Shown: positions 1 through 9,714 of the stretch, piece by piece
Position numbering within the stretch: the first letter of the stretch is position 1
How the letters are laid out: every line of letters starts with the position of its first letter
Origin: an uncultured Clostridia bacterium
Lineage (GTDB): Bacteria > Bacillota_A > Clostridia > Christensenellales > UBA1242
Assembly (NCBI GenBank): GCA_947629895.1
Contig: CANRFP010000015.1
Location: 1 to 20,598 of the forward strand
Direction: 5' to 3'
Length of the DNA: 20,598 nt
Position numbers and translations under genes: made by a program
Notes under the pieces: model-generated
Databases searched by the model: none
What the model was told of the DNA's origin: nothing
The model's input: the letters and a program-made list of their open reading frames with translations, nothing else

Positions 1-3000
1 CCATGTATGTCAAAACAGGAATAGGTTGATGATTTTGTTTATCATAAACCTCACTTGGCAATTCTTGAATGTCAACTTTTTCAAGCGAAACAGCAACAAT
101 TTCAAATTGTGCGCGCAGTGTTCCGCTGTAGTTCGTCTTTCCTGTCACAACAGCAACATATTTTCCTCTTTCAATAGGGTCCTTTTCGCTGCCGCCAACT
201 GCCTCAAAAATAAGTGTGAAGTCATTTTCTTGAGAAAGTTCTTTTTCGCCCACTTTCACAGTAACGGTCACATCCACTATGCTTCCTGTCCAATCAAAAG
301 TGGTTTGGTTGAGAGTGATTTCCCCATCCTCAATTCCTCTTGCAAGAATGTTGAAGCTAAGGCTCACGCTGCCGGTGTAGTTCCCAATTCCCGTAATCGT
401 TGCATAAGCAGTTCCCACATTTGTGTTTGAACTATATTCCACTTCAAAGTCGCGCTCAAACGCCAAAGCGCCCAAAAGTTTGTCGGTTGCGGTTATGCTT
501 GGCCTAATTTCCTCGCCGGTGTAAGTTTGACTCGAAATGCTTTGAACATCAACATAGCCCGCATTTGCGCTCAAATCTCTTCTCTCAATGTTGAATGTAA
601 CAGTTTTTGTGCCAGAGTAATTTCCCGTGCCGATAATTTCAATGAATGCCTCTCCAACATCTTTGTTATCAGAATACACAACGGTGTAATCAACATCTTT
701 AACAAGCTCTTTCCCTCTAACCGTGTCAGTAACCGTTAAAGTTGTCTCTTGCGCCTCACCATTCCAAACAACATTGTCCGCGGTTGCTTCAATGGATGTG
801 TCAAAAGGTTTTGCCACAATCCTAAATGTCAAAGTGATTGTTCCGTCATCATCATTTGTGCCAAGATAGTTGCCTTTGCCGGTGATGACAATTCTTGCCT
901 CGCCAACATCGGTGTTTTCAAAATATTCAATTTCATAGTCTTGATGTTCAACCAAAGCCTCGCCCGTGCCATTGTCAGTTATTGTTATGTTTGGCTTAAT
1001 CTCGCTTCCCGTGTAGGTTTGGTCGTCAATTTCCTCAGGGTTAACAGTCACATTCATAAGTCCGGTTGGAGCAATAACAAATTCTTGCTCAATTTGTCCC
1101 TGATAATTGCCAATACCCTTAATGTAAACAGTTCCCGTTTCAGAAATATTGTCCGCATACGAAAGTTCGTAATCTTCGTTTTCCTTCAAGGTCACAGTTT
1201 CGCCATTCAAAGTGTCTGTAACCGTAACTTTTGGCTTAATCTGACTGCCCGTATATTTTTGGTCCTCAATAGTGGCAACAACAGTTTTGTTGATTTGTCT
1301 TGCCACAATCTCAAACGTTCCTTTCACCGTGCCATAGAAAGCACCAGAAACGGTTGCTGTTATTTCATATGTTTCAGCATTTTTTGCGTTTTCGTCATAT
1401 TCAACTTCGATAAATGAAAATGAGTTTTCAACCATGTCTGCCAAAAATTCTTTGAAAGGAGCTTCTTGATAAGAATCGTCAGAGCCTGTCCAAACCATAA
1501 TTGTTGGCTTTTTAACAGTTCCGTCATACTCAAATTCTTTTTCCGCAGTGGTCAAGCCTGCCCCATCTTCCAATAAAATAGCCAATTCAATAGGGGTTGG
1601 CAAAATGTTGATTGTAAGAGTTGGGTTGCCGACAAACATTTTTTGGAAGTCAGCTACTTCTACACCAAGTGACGCCAAATTGCTGAGGTCAAATTTAAGT
1701 TCCAATTTCCCAGGCATCATAAGCAGTGCCTGAATTAAAGCATTCCCATCATCAGAGGAAAAAAGGTCATAATAAACACCGTTTTTATACCATTTTGACA
1801 TCTCCAATGCTGCTAGCAAATAATATTCCTCACCACTAATTGACAACTCATTAAAGATATATGGAGCAACATCAATGCCCATTTTTGAGATAAATTTTGG
1901 CGTCAAGTCTGATGAAGCGCTACCATCGATAATTGATGCTAAAAAATAGTTTGCAATATCCAGTTCACTGAAAGATCCCGATTTTAAACATTCGTTAATT
2001 AGTGCCTCCTCCTCTTCTGGAGACATAGTGTCTGGGTCAATCTCACCAGACATAACCTTTTGTGTAATTTCAATATACTTTTCAATATCGTATAAATATG
2101 TTCCTTCAAGTTCATAACTTTCAAGTTCAATCGGATTGAACACAACACAAAATGTTATGGAGTTGTAGCGATCATAACCGTAATCGTCTGTTATCGTGCA
2201 ATACAACACCTTGCCAGTATAAAGTTCAGAAACTTCTGCTCCTTGATAATAATAATGGTATGTTGAAGTTGGATTATCATCGAAACTACCAACAAAGTTT
2301 CCCGCTTCATCATAAGCGGCAAGAAAATCTCCTGTTACAACGCCCTCCTCAAACATTCCGCCAAGCGATGCAGCAACGGCATCATAGAGATTGACATAAA
2401 ACACACCGTCTTCTCTTGTTCCTGCAAACACATATTGTTTTTCGTCTTGAGTGACTGTGAAGTCATTTTTAATTTCAAGGTTGCTCTTTGTGTGTTTATA
2501 ATCCAAAGTTACTGTGCCTTGATAATTCCCCTTGCCAACAATTGTGATTGTTCTTTCACGAGATTTTTCTTGCAACAATGAAAGTTGAACATCAAAGTCT
2601 TGTTCTGCCACAAGGTCAACCGAGCGCAACAAATCACGAATGGCAACTTTTGGATCTGGAGTTTTTACGCCTTGGAACACAACTTCTTCTGGCGTGATTT
2701 TAAAATCTTTCAAATTGAGTGTTCTCTTGATGTCAAATGTCCATCCGTCAACACTTCCGCCAAAGTTTCCCATACCTGTGATTGTAAGGCTTGCCTGCCC
2801 AAGTTCGTTTTTGTCCGCAGATAAAGTGTAGTCCTCGCCTTCAACCAGCGTGACATCCAATCCGTCCAGAACAAACTTAACAACAACTTTTGGTGTGCTT
2901 GAAGTTTCATTCCACTCAGCCACATCCTCAACGCTATAAGTGAACTCACTCGCATCTTTTGACAGTGCGCGAGGAACAATTTCAAATGTTGCTGTTGCAA

Positions 3001-6000
3001 TGCCATCTTCAGTTGCAACAACCACAGTTGCAGTTCCAACTTCAATATTGTCTAAATATATAACATTATATTCTTCAACCACATCCCCGCTTGCCGTTGT
3101 CACAGAGAGATTTGAAATTGTGATTTTCTTTCCTGTGTAAGTTTGAGCTTCAATTTTGCCAATCACAAATTCTTCCGTCATGTTCGTATCCCAAAAACTT
3201 TTCTCACCGGTATAGTTGCCCATGCCCACAACTTTTCCATCGCCAACAGTGTAATCCACACCTTCAACCAAAGTATATGTCTCTTCCCTACGCTCATCAA
3301 TGATATAAAAAACAAGAACAGTGGTTTTCCCATCAACAGTAAAGGCTTGAACCATAATAACTATATCAGCGATGTCCAATTTGAGAATATTATAGGTTGC
3401 GGTCAGTTCACAATTCAAATTTCCGGTGAACTTAATTGTGAAATCCCATTCTCCCGCATTGACCAACTCTTCATAAATATATTCAATGTCAATTCCATAG
3501 TCTGACAAATCCAACTCGCCCGCATTCAAGTTGTATTCTTTGGATGTGCCATTATTCAAACTTACCTTCAAAACAAAATTTGGAACTTGTTTTCTGCCGT
3601 TGTAGGTCAAATCTTCCGCAGTTAAAGTCAAATCTTGAATTTTAACTTCTTCCATGTTTTCTTCGGTGTCATATTTATAAGCAAGCACAGATTTCAAGTC
3701 CTCAGAAGGCACAACATTAAAGATAATCGTTGCCGAGCCGATAAATGCAGGCTTAAATTTTATCCCCGATTGTTCATAAACCGTATTTTCGTTGCAGTCA
3801 ATAACGCATTTCCATTCCCCAACTGTTGTTGAAACTTGTTGAACTGTTGGAAATCCATCAAACTTCACACCATTAAAGAACCATGTAACCGCCCCAAAAT
3901 CTTTCAAAGGTATGCTAAATACTTGATCATTAAAATTTCCATAAAATATGTCTGCAACAAGAATATTCGACGAAGTTCCAAAATCTATAGATGTGAGTTT
4001 AATAATTGGATAATCCCTAAAAGGAGTAGACTGTTCCATATCAGGGTATGAAGAATCAAACAAATAAGAACCAAAAGGAATGTCCACTTCTTTTCCGGTC
4101 AAAGGATGCTCCACTCCGTTTTGATAATAACTTGTGTTAAGCGAAGCATCATCAAATTGAGGTTGCACAATCATAAAGGAACAAGAGTAATCTTTATAAA
4201 CCATTTTCAAAGTGTTCCCTGGGAGTAGCACTGTATACAAAACTATATTAGAGCCTTGTCCACTTGGTGGAAGTAAGGACTCATTGAAATACCAATCAAA
4301 CAAAGAGATATCTGTGCCATCGCTCATCAAATTCACAGAATACAATTCTCTCGCATCCGTCACAAAAGCAAGATTGATGCCCAACAAGGAATTAATTTTT
4401 TCATCAACTGTGGCAGCATCCAATTCAAGATTTTGTCCTTTAATGTGTTGCTCTTGTTCCTCATTGTCAGTGTAAGAAATGTCAAACTCCAATCTGAAAC
4501 TTTCTGCTGATAATGTTAGACTAAAGCCAGCCATACCTTCAATTCCAACATCGTTTGAAATAACACCAACTCCAATTTGTCCAGGCAGCCCAAGATAGAC
4601 ACCCATAATGGCTCTCATAATTTCGGCTGGAGTTTCTCCTGAAATTGTGTTGATAGGATACATAACGCCATCAACAATTAAAACCTCTCCAAGTTCAGCA
4701 TATTCTCCAAACTCTTGCAACAAAGAGTTAATTGTTTCGCTGCATACTTTGCCGTTATGCTCAAAAACAATACCAGCGTCACTATCACCCATTCCAGGTA
4801 CTGTTCCTCCGTCAATACTCTTAACATCATCCAAGTCAATCACAATATTCGAGCCTGTTACGGTGTGTTGTTGGTCGCTGTAATCGGTGTAAGTAAAACT
4901 GCCCACCATGCCCCATTCAGACAGGTCAAATGGTTTGATGTTGATTGTCACGTCAAGATGTCCTTCAAGCCCATTGGAGCCATCGCCATCAATCAAAATT
5001 CGCAGCGCTCCCGGCCTAGAAAATTCATAGATGACTGCCGCACTTGGATTATCGGTAACAGGAAGAATTTGTCCATCTTTAAAGAAGTAAATGGAATTCA
5101 TAAAATAGTTAAGCATCGTAATATCATTTCCTTCTTCATCAATGAAAGTCGAAGCCGCAATCGAATTTAGAGTTGCTCCTGCTCCCAAATATGTGAGGTC
5201 CATGCTATCCCCGTCATGCAAAACCGTAAAATTCAATATTTCTTCTTCAGTTTCGCTATCAAGATTAAAAGATAAAACTTTCAAACCGCTAAATTTAACC
5301 GTTTCAACATTTATGTAGAACCAAAAGTCCCCTGTATAGCTATAAAGCATGCCCCTTCCATGAACGGTCACCATTATTTGCCCAGAACCTTCACCTATGT
5401 CATAAGAATTTAGACTGAATTCAACACCTCTGCTCAACTCTTTGCCAACAGCGTTGTCATAAATTGTAAATGTGAGGTCGTCAGCAGTCACTCCATATAT
5501 ATATCTTTCTTCCAGACCTCTAACTTCAAATTCCTCTTGATTGAAAGTTCTGTAAACATAGAAGTAACGATAAGTCGTTCCGTTAAAATGGTTTCCTGCG
5601 CCAGTAACTGTAACCTCCACGCGTCCCACACTGTTGATGTCTCCGCTTGAAATTCTCCAAGTGAAGTCGCTTTCCGTAAGTTCAAGTCCGTTGTAGGTTG
5701 CAGTGACCGTGAAGTTGTTTTCTTTTGCCCAAACAACATATCCTCCATTTGAAACAGCCGTGCCATTATATTTATAAGTTAAAGTAGCGGATGAAATTCC
5801 CCTCTTCACAATGGTGAAAGTGGCAGTTTGCGTTCCATTTTGATAGTTCCCCGTGCCTTGAATTGTAACGGTGATAACCTCGCCCACTTCGCCAGAGTTT
5901 TCTGAATAGCCAACAACAGTGTAGTCCGTTCCCAAAACAAGCGTGCGGGCAATATCTGCATCGCGAACGCTCAGCGTTGTGCTTGTCACCGGCTTGCCCG

Positions 6001-7829
6001 TCCAAGCCACATTATACGCAGTCACAGTCACCCCGTCAAAACTCCTTGGCGTGATTTCAAAAGAACTCGAGAACTCACCCTTGTAAAGATTTATTCCTTG
6101 CACAGTGAATGTGACCGTTCCCACATTTGTGTTGGCAGAAATTGTTGAAATTTCATAATCAACATTTTCCTCCAAAGCTTTTCCATCTATGCTTAAAACC
6201 GGCTTTTGCGCTTTTCCGTTCCATTCCATAGTGTCTTGAACGGACACATCTGCTGTTTCCAAATCAATGAACTCCTGGAAAGTTAAAACATATGTATCTT
6301 CAATCTCTCCATTTTTTAGTTTTATGCTTAAAGTTGGCAGCGAAACAACATTTTGTTCAGAATCTAACCATCTTCCTTGGTCAGAATATGGCAATTGATA
6401 ATCTGCCACTTCGCTCCAAGCGCCCTCTTGCAAACACCAAGTCACATCCGCGTATCCCAATTTTTTTTGGCTTTCAACATCTTCGCCTTTCTGAAATTGC
6501 ACGTCCACAACATATGTAATTCTGTCCTTATGACTTGTCAAATTCCAAGCGCTGTCCGTTTTAAACAAATCAGCTCTTCCCTTGTTTCCCGCAATAAATA
6601 TCGCCTTACTGCAACCATAAAATGCTCTCTCCCCTATGCTTGTCACACCGTCTGGAATGTTTATGCTTTGCAAACTTGAACAGTAATAAAATGCCCTGGC
6701 CCCAATGCTTGTCACACCATCTGGAATATATACGCTTTGCAAATTTGAACAACCATAAAATGCTTGTTCTCCTATGCTTTTAAGACTGCTTTTGTCACTT
6801 ATTGTCACTGTAGCGAGTTGTTTACAACCATCAAATGCATTAGACCCAATTTTTGTCAATCCATCTGGAATGTTTATGCTTTTCAAACTTGAACAACCAG
6901 AAAATGCATTACTTCCTATACTTGTCACACTATCTGGAATATTTATGCTTTGCAAACTCGAGCAACCAGAAAATGCAGAACTTCCTATGCTTTCAAGGCT
7001 GCTTTTGTCACTTATTGTCACGATGGTAAGTTGTGAACAACCATAAAATGCAGAATTTCCTATGCTTGTAACATCATCTGGAATTGTTGAGTAAACACAG
7101 CCCAGAATCAAAGTGTGTGTTTGTGTATCCACAAGCACATCTTTACCATAGTCACTATATCTATTATTATTTTTTCCAACTGTGATTGATGTTAAACTTT
7201 TTGCACAACCAGAAAACGCATAACTTCCTATGCTTGTCACGCCGTCTGGAATGTTTATGCTTTGCAAACTTGAACATGAAAGAAATGCTTCTTCTCCTAT
7301 GCTTTCAAGTTGGCTTTTTTCACTTATTGTCACTGTGGCAAGTTGCGAACAATTATAAAATGCCCGGAACCCTATGCTTGTCACATTGTCTGGAATGTTT
7401 ATACTTTGCAAACTTGAACAACCAGTAAATGCATAATTTCCAATTGCTGTTAAAGTTGTGTCTACTGCAAAATCCACGCTGACAAGTTTGCTTTGATAAT
7501 CTTTAAAAGGGCTATTAGAAGATGAATATGACATTTTTGTGACCGTGTTTGGGATGACCACGCCAAAAGTCTTAACATTTTCCACTTGCGCTTTGCCTTG
7601 TTCGCTTAACCCCACCAAAAGCCCTGTTTCATCCACATCAAAATATGCGGCATCTTCCAAAGTGATGTCCGCTGTCACATCGGCATTTGTTTTCACAATT
7701 TCCGTTGTTGAAATTGGTGCGTCAAAGACATTGTGGGTTAAAAATCCCCCCCCCCGAGAAATTTATTCCCAGCACCAGCATAAGCACTGAGAACAAACCA
7801 ATTGAAAAAGCTGCTTTTAATTTTTTCAT
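1..7829 (-). CDS. Giant BspA-type LRR / Ig-like repeat surface protein, frameshifted after the signal peptide, C-terminus outside window
   Basis: About 2,600 codons are visible and the frame is still open at base 2. It starts with a clear signal peptide (MKKLKAAFSIGLFSVLMLVLG), preceded by AGGTGG four bases from the ATG. About 11 leucine-rich repeats of 23-25 residues follow (CSSLQSINIPDxVTSIGxxAF, ~7480-6590). Then come about 14 Ig-like modules of 75-90 residues (YTG...DYEVxYxxNxxVGxAxxxxxGxGNYxG...), at ~6260-5310, ~3650-2480 and ~1560-1. Between them lie less recognisable modules (~5300-3660 and ~2480-1560). BspA-type LRR and MBG/YDG-like modules are typical of secreted adhesins of gut Firmicutes; adhesion is inference. 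A G9 run (7747-7755) shifts the frame: as written, translation from the ATG stops at 7724-7722, while the long frame needs 8 (or 11) G. A gene caller would probably start at GTG 7696 or ATG 7534 and lose the signal peptide. No anchor is visible because the 3' end is missing. Confidence 0.85.
6590..7485 (-). repeat. LRR-encoding DNA repeats (about 11 units of 69-75 bp)
   Basis: This part of the giant gene encodes tandem BspA-type leucine-rich repeats. Units share near-identical DNA such as tttatgctttgcaaacttga, and alternate between a SSLQSINIPD form and a QLATVTISDKSSLESIG form. One unit (~7205-7070) carries an insertion of about 30 residues (KNNNRYSDYGKDVLVD...), common in this repeat class. 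Such similarity allows unit gain or loss by recombination. It is coding sequence, not a CRISPR array. Confidence 0.8.
7747..7755 (-). repeat. G9 homopolymer (coding strand) causing the frameshift in the giant surface protein
   Basis: Nine consecutive G on the coding strand lie just downstream of the hydrophobic core of the signal peptide, at about codons 25-28. With nine G the start frame meets TGA at 7724-7722. With eight the signal peptide joins the 2,600-codon frame as ...FSGGDFLTHNVF. Poly-G tracts at the 5' end of surface-protein genes are classic slipped-strand phase-variation sites, and this genome is otherwise rich in poly-A rather than poly-G. A sequencing or assembly length error is the main alternative. 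Confidence 0.85.
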
Positions 7830-7861
7830 AACGCCACCTCTCTCAAATAAATTTCGTTTAA

Positions 7862-7889
7862 ATTATAATTCAAGTATATTATAAATCAA
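7862..7889 (-). promoter_or_regulatory. Sigma-A-like promoter of the giant surface protein gene
   Basis: TTGATT (7884-7889) and TATAAT (7862-7867) are separated by 16 bases, 33 bases upstream of the ATG. A second TATAAT at 7878-7883 with TTGTTT at 7901-7906 (17-base spacer) is an alternative. Both are read on the minus strand. Confidence 0.55.
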
Positions 7890-7890
7890 A

Positions 7891-8335
7891 AATAGCAAAA
7901 AAACAAATAAATTCGACAAATAATTCACTTTTTTCACTGCTACATTCAACCTCAATTTTTATTCTATTTGCCACTCATTTCTTGCTCCCATTCAGTCCCT
8001 TTTCCGCTCTCAATCCAAACATCCCCGCCCTATCATTTCAATCACTTCATCACTATTATTTTGCCAATCACCACACCCTCTTTTGTCATTCTGATCGAAA
8101 CAAAAAAACTCATTCAATTTTCCTTTTTAATCAAAAAAAAACACAAAAAATATCAAAAAAATCAAAAAAAATCACATTTTTTCGCAATTTTTTGTCATTT
8201 TTTCGCATTTTTTCAAAATTTTCCACTTTTTTCTCTCATCAAAAAAACTCACTTTTACCCCAAAATTTTCTTTTGGGATTTGTCCGCAGGTTCAGTGAAA
8301 ACTTATAAACTGAAGTTGCAATTCGCAAAGCAAAA
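7891..8335. other. Low-complexity A/T-rich intergenic spacer
   Basis: I see no credible gene here. The sequence is runs of A and T broken by single C or G, with short repeated motifs such as ttttttcgca. A short inverted repeat cccaaaa/ttttggg lies at 8259-8277, but neither strand has a U-tract directly after it. Open frames across this stretch are low-complexity and have no ribosome binding site. Confidence 0.6.
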
Positions 8336-8360
8336 CAAAAAAAACTTGCATGTTGCAAGT
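8336..8360 (-). terminator. Rho-independent terminator of tRNA-Thr
   Basis: A 7-bp inverted repeat, acttgca (8344-8350) and tgcaagt (8354-8360), with a 3-base loop is followed on the minus strand by a run of T (8337-8344 are A on the plus strand). It begins 6 bases after the tRNA CCA end. Confidence 0.75.
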
Positions 8361-8366
8361 CTTTTC

Positions 8367-8441
8367 TGGAGCTGATGGCGGGAATCGGACCCGCGACCAC
8401 CACCTTACCAAGGTGGTGCTCTACCCCTGAGCCACATCAGC
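8367..8441 (-). tRNA. tRNA-Thr (anticodon GGT), CCA encoded
   Basis: Full cloverleaf on the minus strand: acceptor GCTGATG/CATCAGC, D stem GCTC/GAGC with loop AGGGGTA, anticodon stem CCACC/GGTGG with loop TTGGTAA (anticodon GGT, decoding ACC), variable loop TGGTC, T stem GCGGG/CCCGC, discriminator T, and an encoded CCA at 8369-8367. The T loop reads TCCGATT, with C at position 55, where U (pseudouridine) is nearly universal. Its own promoter and terminator make it a single-gene transcription unit. Confidence 0.95.
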
Positions 8442-8454
8442 ACATTGCTGTTTA

Positions 8455-8483
8455 AATATAACACATTGATTTGTGTTTGTCAA
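8455..8483 (-). promoter_or_regulatory. Strong promoter of tRNA-Thr
   Basis: A consensus TTGACA (8478-8483) and TATATT (8455-8460) are separated by exactly 17 bases, placing the transcription start a few bases before the tRNA 5' end at 8441. Confidence 0.8.
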
Positions 8484-8544
8484 CTTTAAATTGATGTTTT
8501 CTAAAAATTATTACCCCATCACTTAGCCCAATGATTTTTATAAT

Positions 8545-8577
8545 AAAAAACAAACCCTCCCTTTGCAGAGAAGGTTT
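8545..8577 (-). terminator. Rho-independent terminator of the collagen-like gene
   Basis: On the minus strand an 11-bp stem (arms 8577-8567 and 8562-8552, two G-U pairs) with a GCAA loop is followed by a T-rich tail (8551-8545). The plus strand would have A-C mismatches at the G-U positions, so the structure is specific to minus-strand transcription. It starts about 10 bases after the stop codon. Confidence 0.85.
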
Positions 8578-8587
8578 ATTATTTTAT

Positions 8588-9358
8588 CTAAGCAATTTTA
8601 TACACAACAATTTGTGTTGAGCCTGCTGTTGAAGAAGTTGTGATTGCATTTGTTGAAGAATTCACCAAAGTTAACACCTGCCCAGCAGTTGCAGCAACCA
8701 AAGCAAAGCCAGAAACTTCATTTTCAGTGCTTGTTGTTATCTCAGCAACAGAGGAACTGTTTCCAACTGTTGATTGCCCGAGTTGTAAATCAAATTCAAA
8801 CACTTGGTTTCCGCCCGTGTATTGTGAAGTCACCTTCCAAAGCACAAGATATGTGCCATCCAAAGCGAGTGTGATTTCGCCAGTGCCGGTGTCGGCAGTG
8901 ATGTTTTCATTTTCCACAACAGTGCCAAAGATGATTGGATCATCTGGCTGAACTTCTGTGCCAGAACCGTCAGTTGCCTCCAAAAATGCGCTTACAATTT
9001 CTGGAGTTTCTCCCGTTGGACCTTGTGGACCAACAGGGCCTTGAATGCCTTGTGGGCCGGTTGGGCCAATAGGGCCTTGAATACCTTGTGGACCGGTTGG
9101 ACCAATAGGGCCGGTTGCGCCAGTTGGACCGATAGGACCTGTTGCGCCGGTTGGGCCAAGAACGCTAAGCCCAATTGGACCTGTTGGGCCTGTTGCTCCT
9201 GTAGCGCCGGTTGGACCAATAGGACCTTGAGGACCGGTTGGACCCGTTGGGCCTGTTCTTCCAACAGGACCGATTGGACCCTGAGGGCCAGTGTATCTTA
9301 CAGTGATATTTGGTGTTTGATTATAAGGGTTGTTACACCCGCAATTCCAATTAAACAT
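8588..9358 (-). CDS. Collagen-like Gly-X-Y repeat protein with C-terminal beta-type domain
   Basis: 256 residues. The start at 9358 (MFNWNCGC) is chosen because AAGGAGG lies five bases upstream. A longer frame starting at 9385 would begin at about the predicted transcription start and has no good binding site. A short Cys-containing N-terminus (residues 1-23; no signal peptide) is followed by about 30 Gly-X-Y triplets rich in GPT, GAT, GPI and GPQ. They run over residues 24-118 and are broken once by GLSVL (63-67). The last 138 residues are Thr/Ser/Val-rich and predicted to be beta, close in length and style to BclA-type C-terminal trimerisation domains of exosporium proteins. A role as a trimeric surface or spore-coat filament is inferred from family resemblance. 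Promoter and terminator fit tightly around it, so it is monocistronic. Within the collagen part, 36-bp DNA repeats encode [12 protein letters not shown]. Confidence 0.9.
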   Translation of the reverse strand: MFNWNCGCNNPYNQTPNITVRYTGPQGPIGPVGRTGPTGPTGPQGPIGPTGATGATGPTGPIGLSVLGPTGATGPIGPTGATGPIGPTGPQGIQGPIGPTGPQGIQGPVGPQGPTGETPEIVSAFLEATDGSGTEVQPDDPIIFGTVVENENITADTGTGEITLALDGTYLVLWKVTSQYTGGNQVFEFDLQLGQSTVGNSSSVAEITTSTENEVSGFALVAATAGQVLTLVNSSTNAITTSSTAGSTQIVVYKIA

Positions 9359-9389
9359 TATTTCCTCCTTAAAAGTAATGTCCAAAATC

Positions 9390-9418
9390 AGTATATGAGA
9401 AAAAGTGTTTTATGTGAA
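9390..9418 (-). promoter_or_regulatory. Promoter of the collagen-like gene
   Basis: TTCACA (9413-9418) and TATACT (9390-9395) with a 17-base spacer, each one mismatch from the sigma-A consensus. The start point near 9383 leaves a leader of about 25 bases containing AGGAGG. Confidence 0.65.
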
Positions 9419-9424
9419 AAATAA

Positions 9425-9636
9425 AATCAGTCAAGCCGCATCATAAAATGAAAAAAATACAATAAAATAGCAAAAAAATATGAAAAAATATAAAATTTCG
9501 CAAAAAAATAATTAAAAAATACAAAAAATATAAAAAAAACACAAAAATTCCTAAAATACGAAGAAAAAAATATAAAAAAACACAAAAAAATATACAAAAA
9601 GCACAAAAATACCTAAAATACGAAGAAAAAAATATC
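9425..9636. other. A-rich low-complexity intergenic spacer
   Basis: About 210 bases made almost wholly of A runs separated by single T, C or G. No supported gene: the one open frame here is a Phe/Ile-only shadow. It contains the 47-base direct repeat listed separately. Confidence 0.6.
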
Positions 9637-9648
9637 AAAAAAACGCAA
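9540..9648. repeat. Two direct copies of a 47-bp A-rich motif, period 62
   Basis: Copies at 9540-9586 and 9602-9648 share cctaaaatacgaagaaaaaa and differ at 3 of 47 positions. The second copy runs into the left arm of the terminator at 9638. Probably a tandem duplication in non-coding DNA. Confidence 0.75.
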
Positions 9649-9664
9649 ATAAATTGCGTTTTTT
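9637..9664. terminator. Bidirectional terminator downstream of pnp
   Basis: An 11-bp perfect inverted repeat with arms at 9638-9648 (aaaaaacgcaa) and 9654-9664 and a 5-base loop. Each arm ends in a run of A or T, so it gives a U-tailed hairpin on either strand. It lies about 50 bases after the pnp stop codon. Confidence 0.75.
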
Positions 9665-9714
9665 AATTAAAAATTGAATTTTTTAATATTTTTTGTTTAA
9701 TTTTTGAATATTTT

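Noticed and set aside
6590..7485. Regular DNA repeats that could suggest a CRISPR array
   Set aside because: The units encode leucine-rich repeats in one frame with conserved protein periodicity and no unique spacers.
7968..8375. Plus-strand 135-codon open frame
   Set aside because: Lys/Phe-rich low-complexity translation, no ribosome binding site, and it runs into the tRNA-Thr gene.
8588..9385. Longer start at 9385 for the collagen-like protein
   Set aside because: That ATG sits at or just before the predicted transcription start and lacks a good binding site, whereas 9358 has AAGGAGG at the right distance.
9023..9424. Plus-strand open frame rich in WTNRALN-type repeats
   Set aside because: It is the reverse-strand shadow of the Gly-X-Y repeats in the collagen-like gene.
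9441..9638. Minus-strand 65-codon frame of almost only Phe, Ile and Tyr
   Set aside because: A translation of A-rich spacer with no start signals; it also spans the direct repeat.
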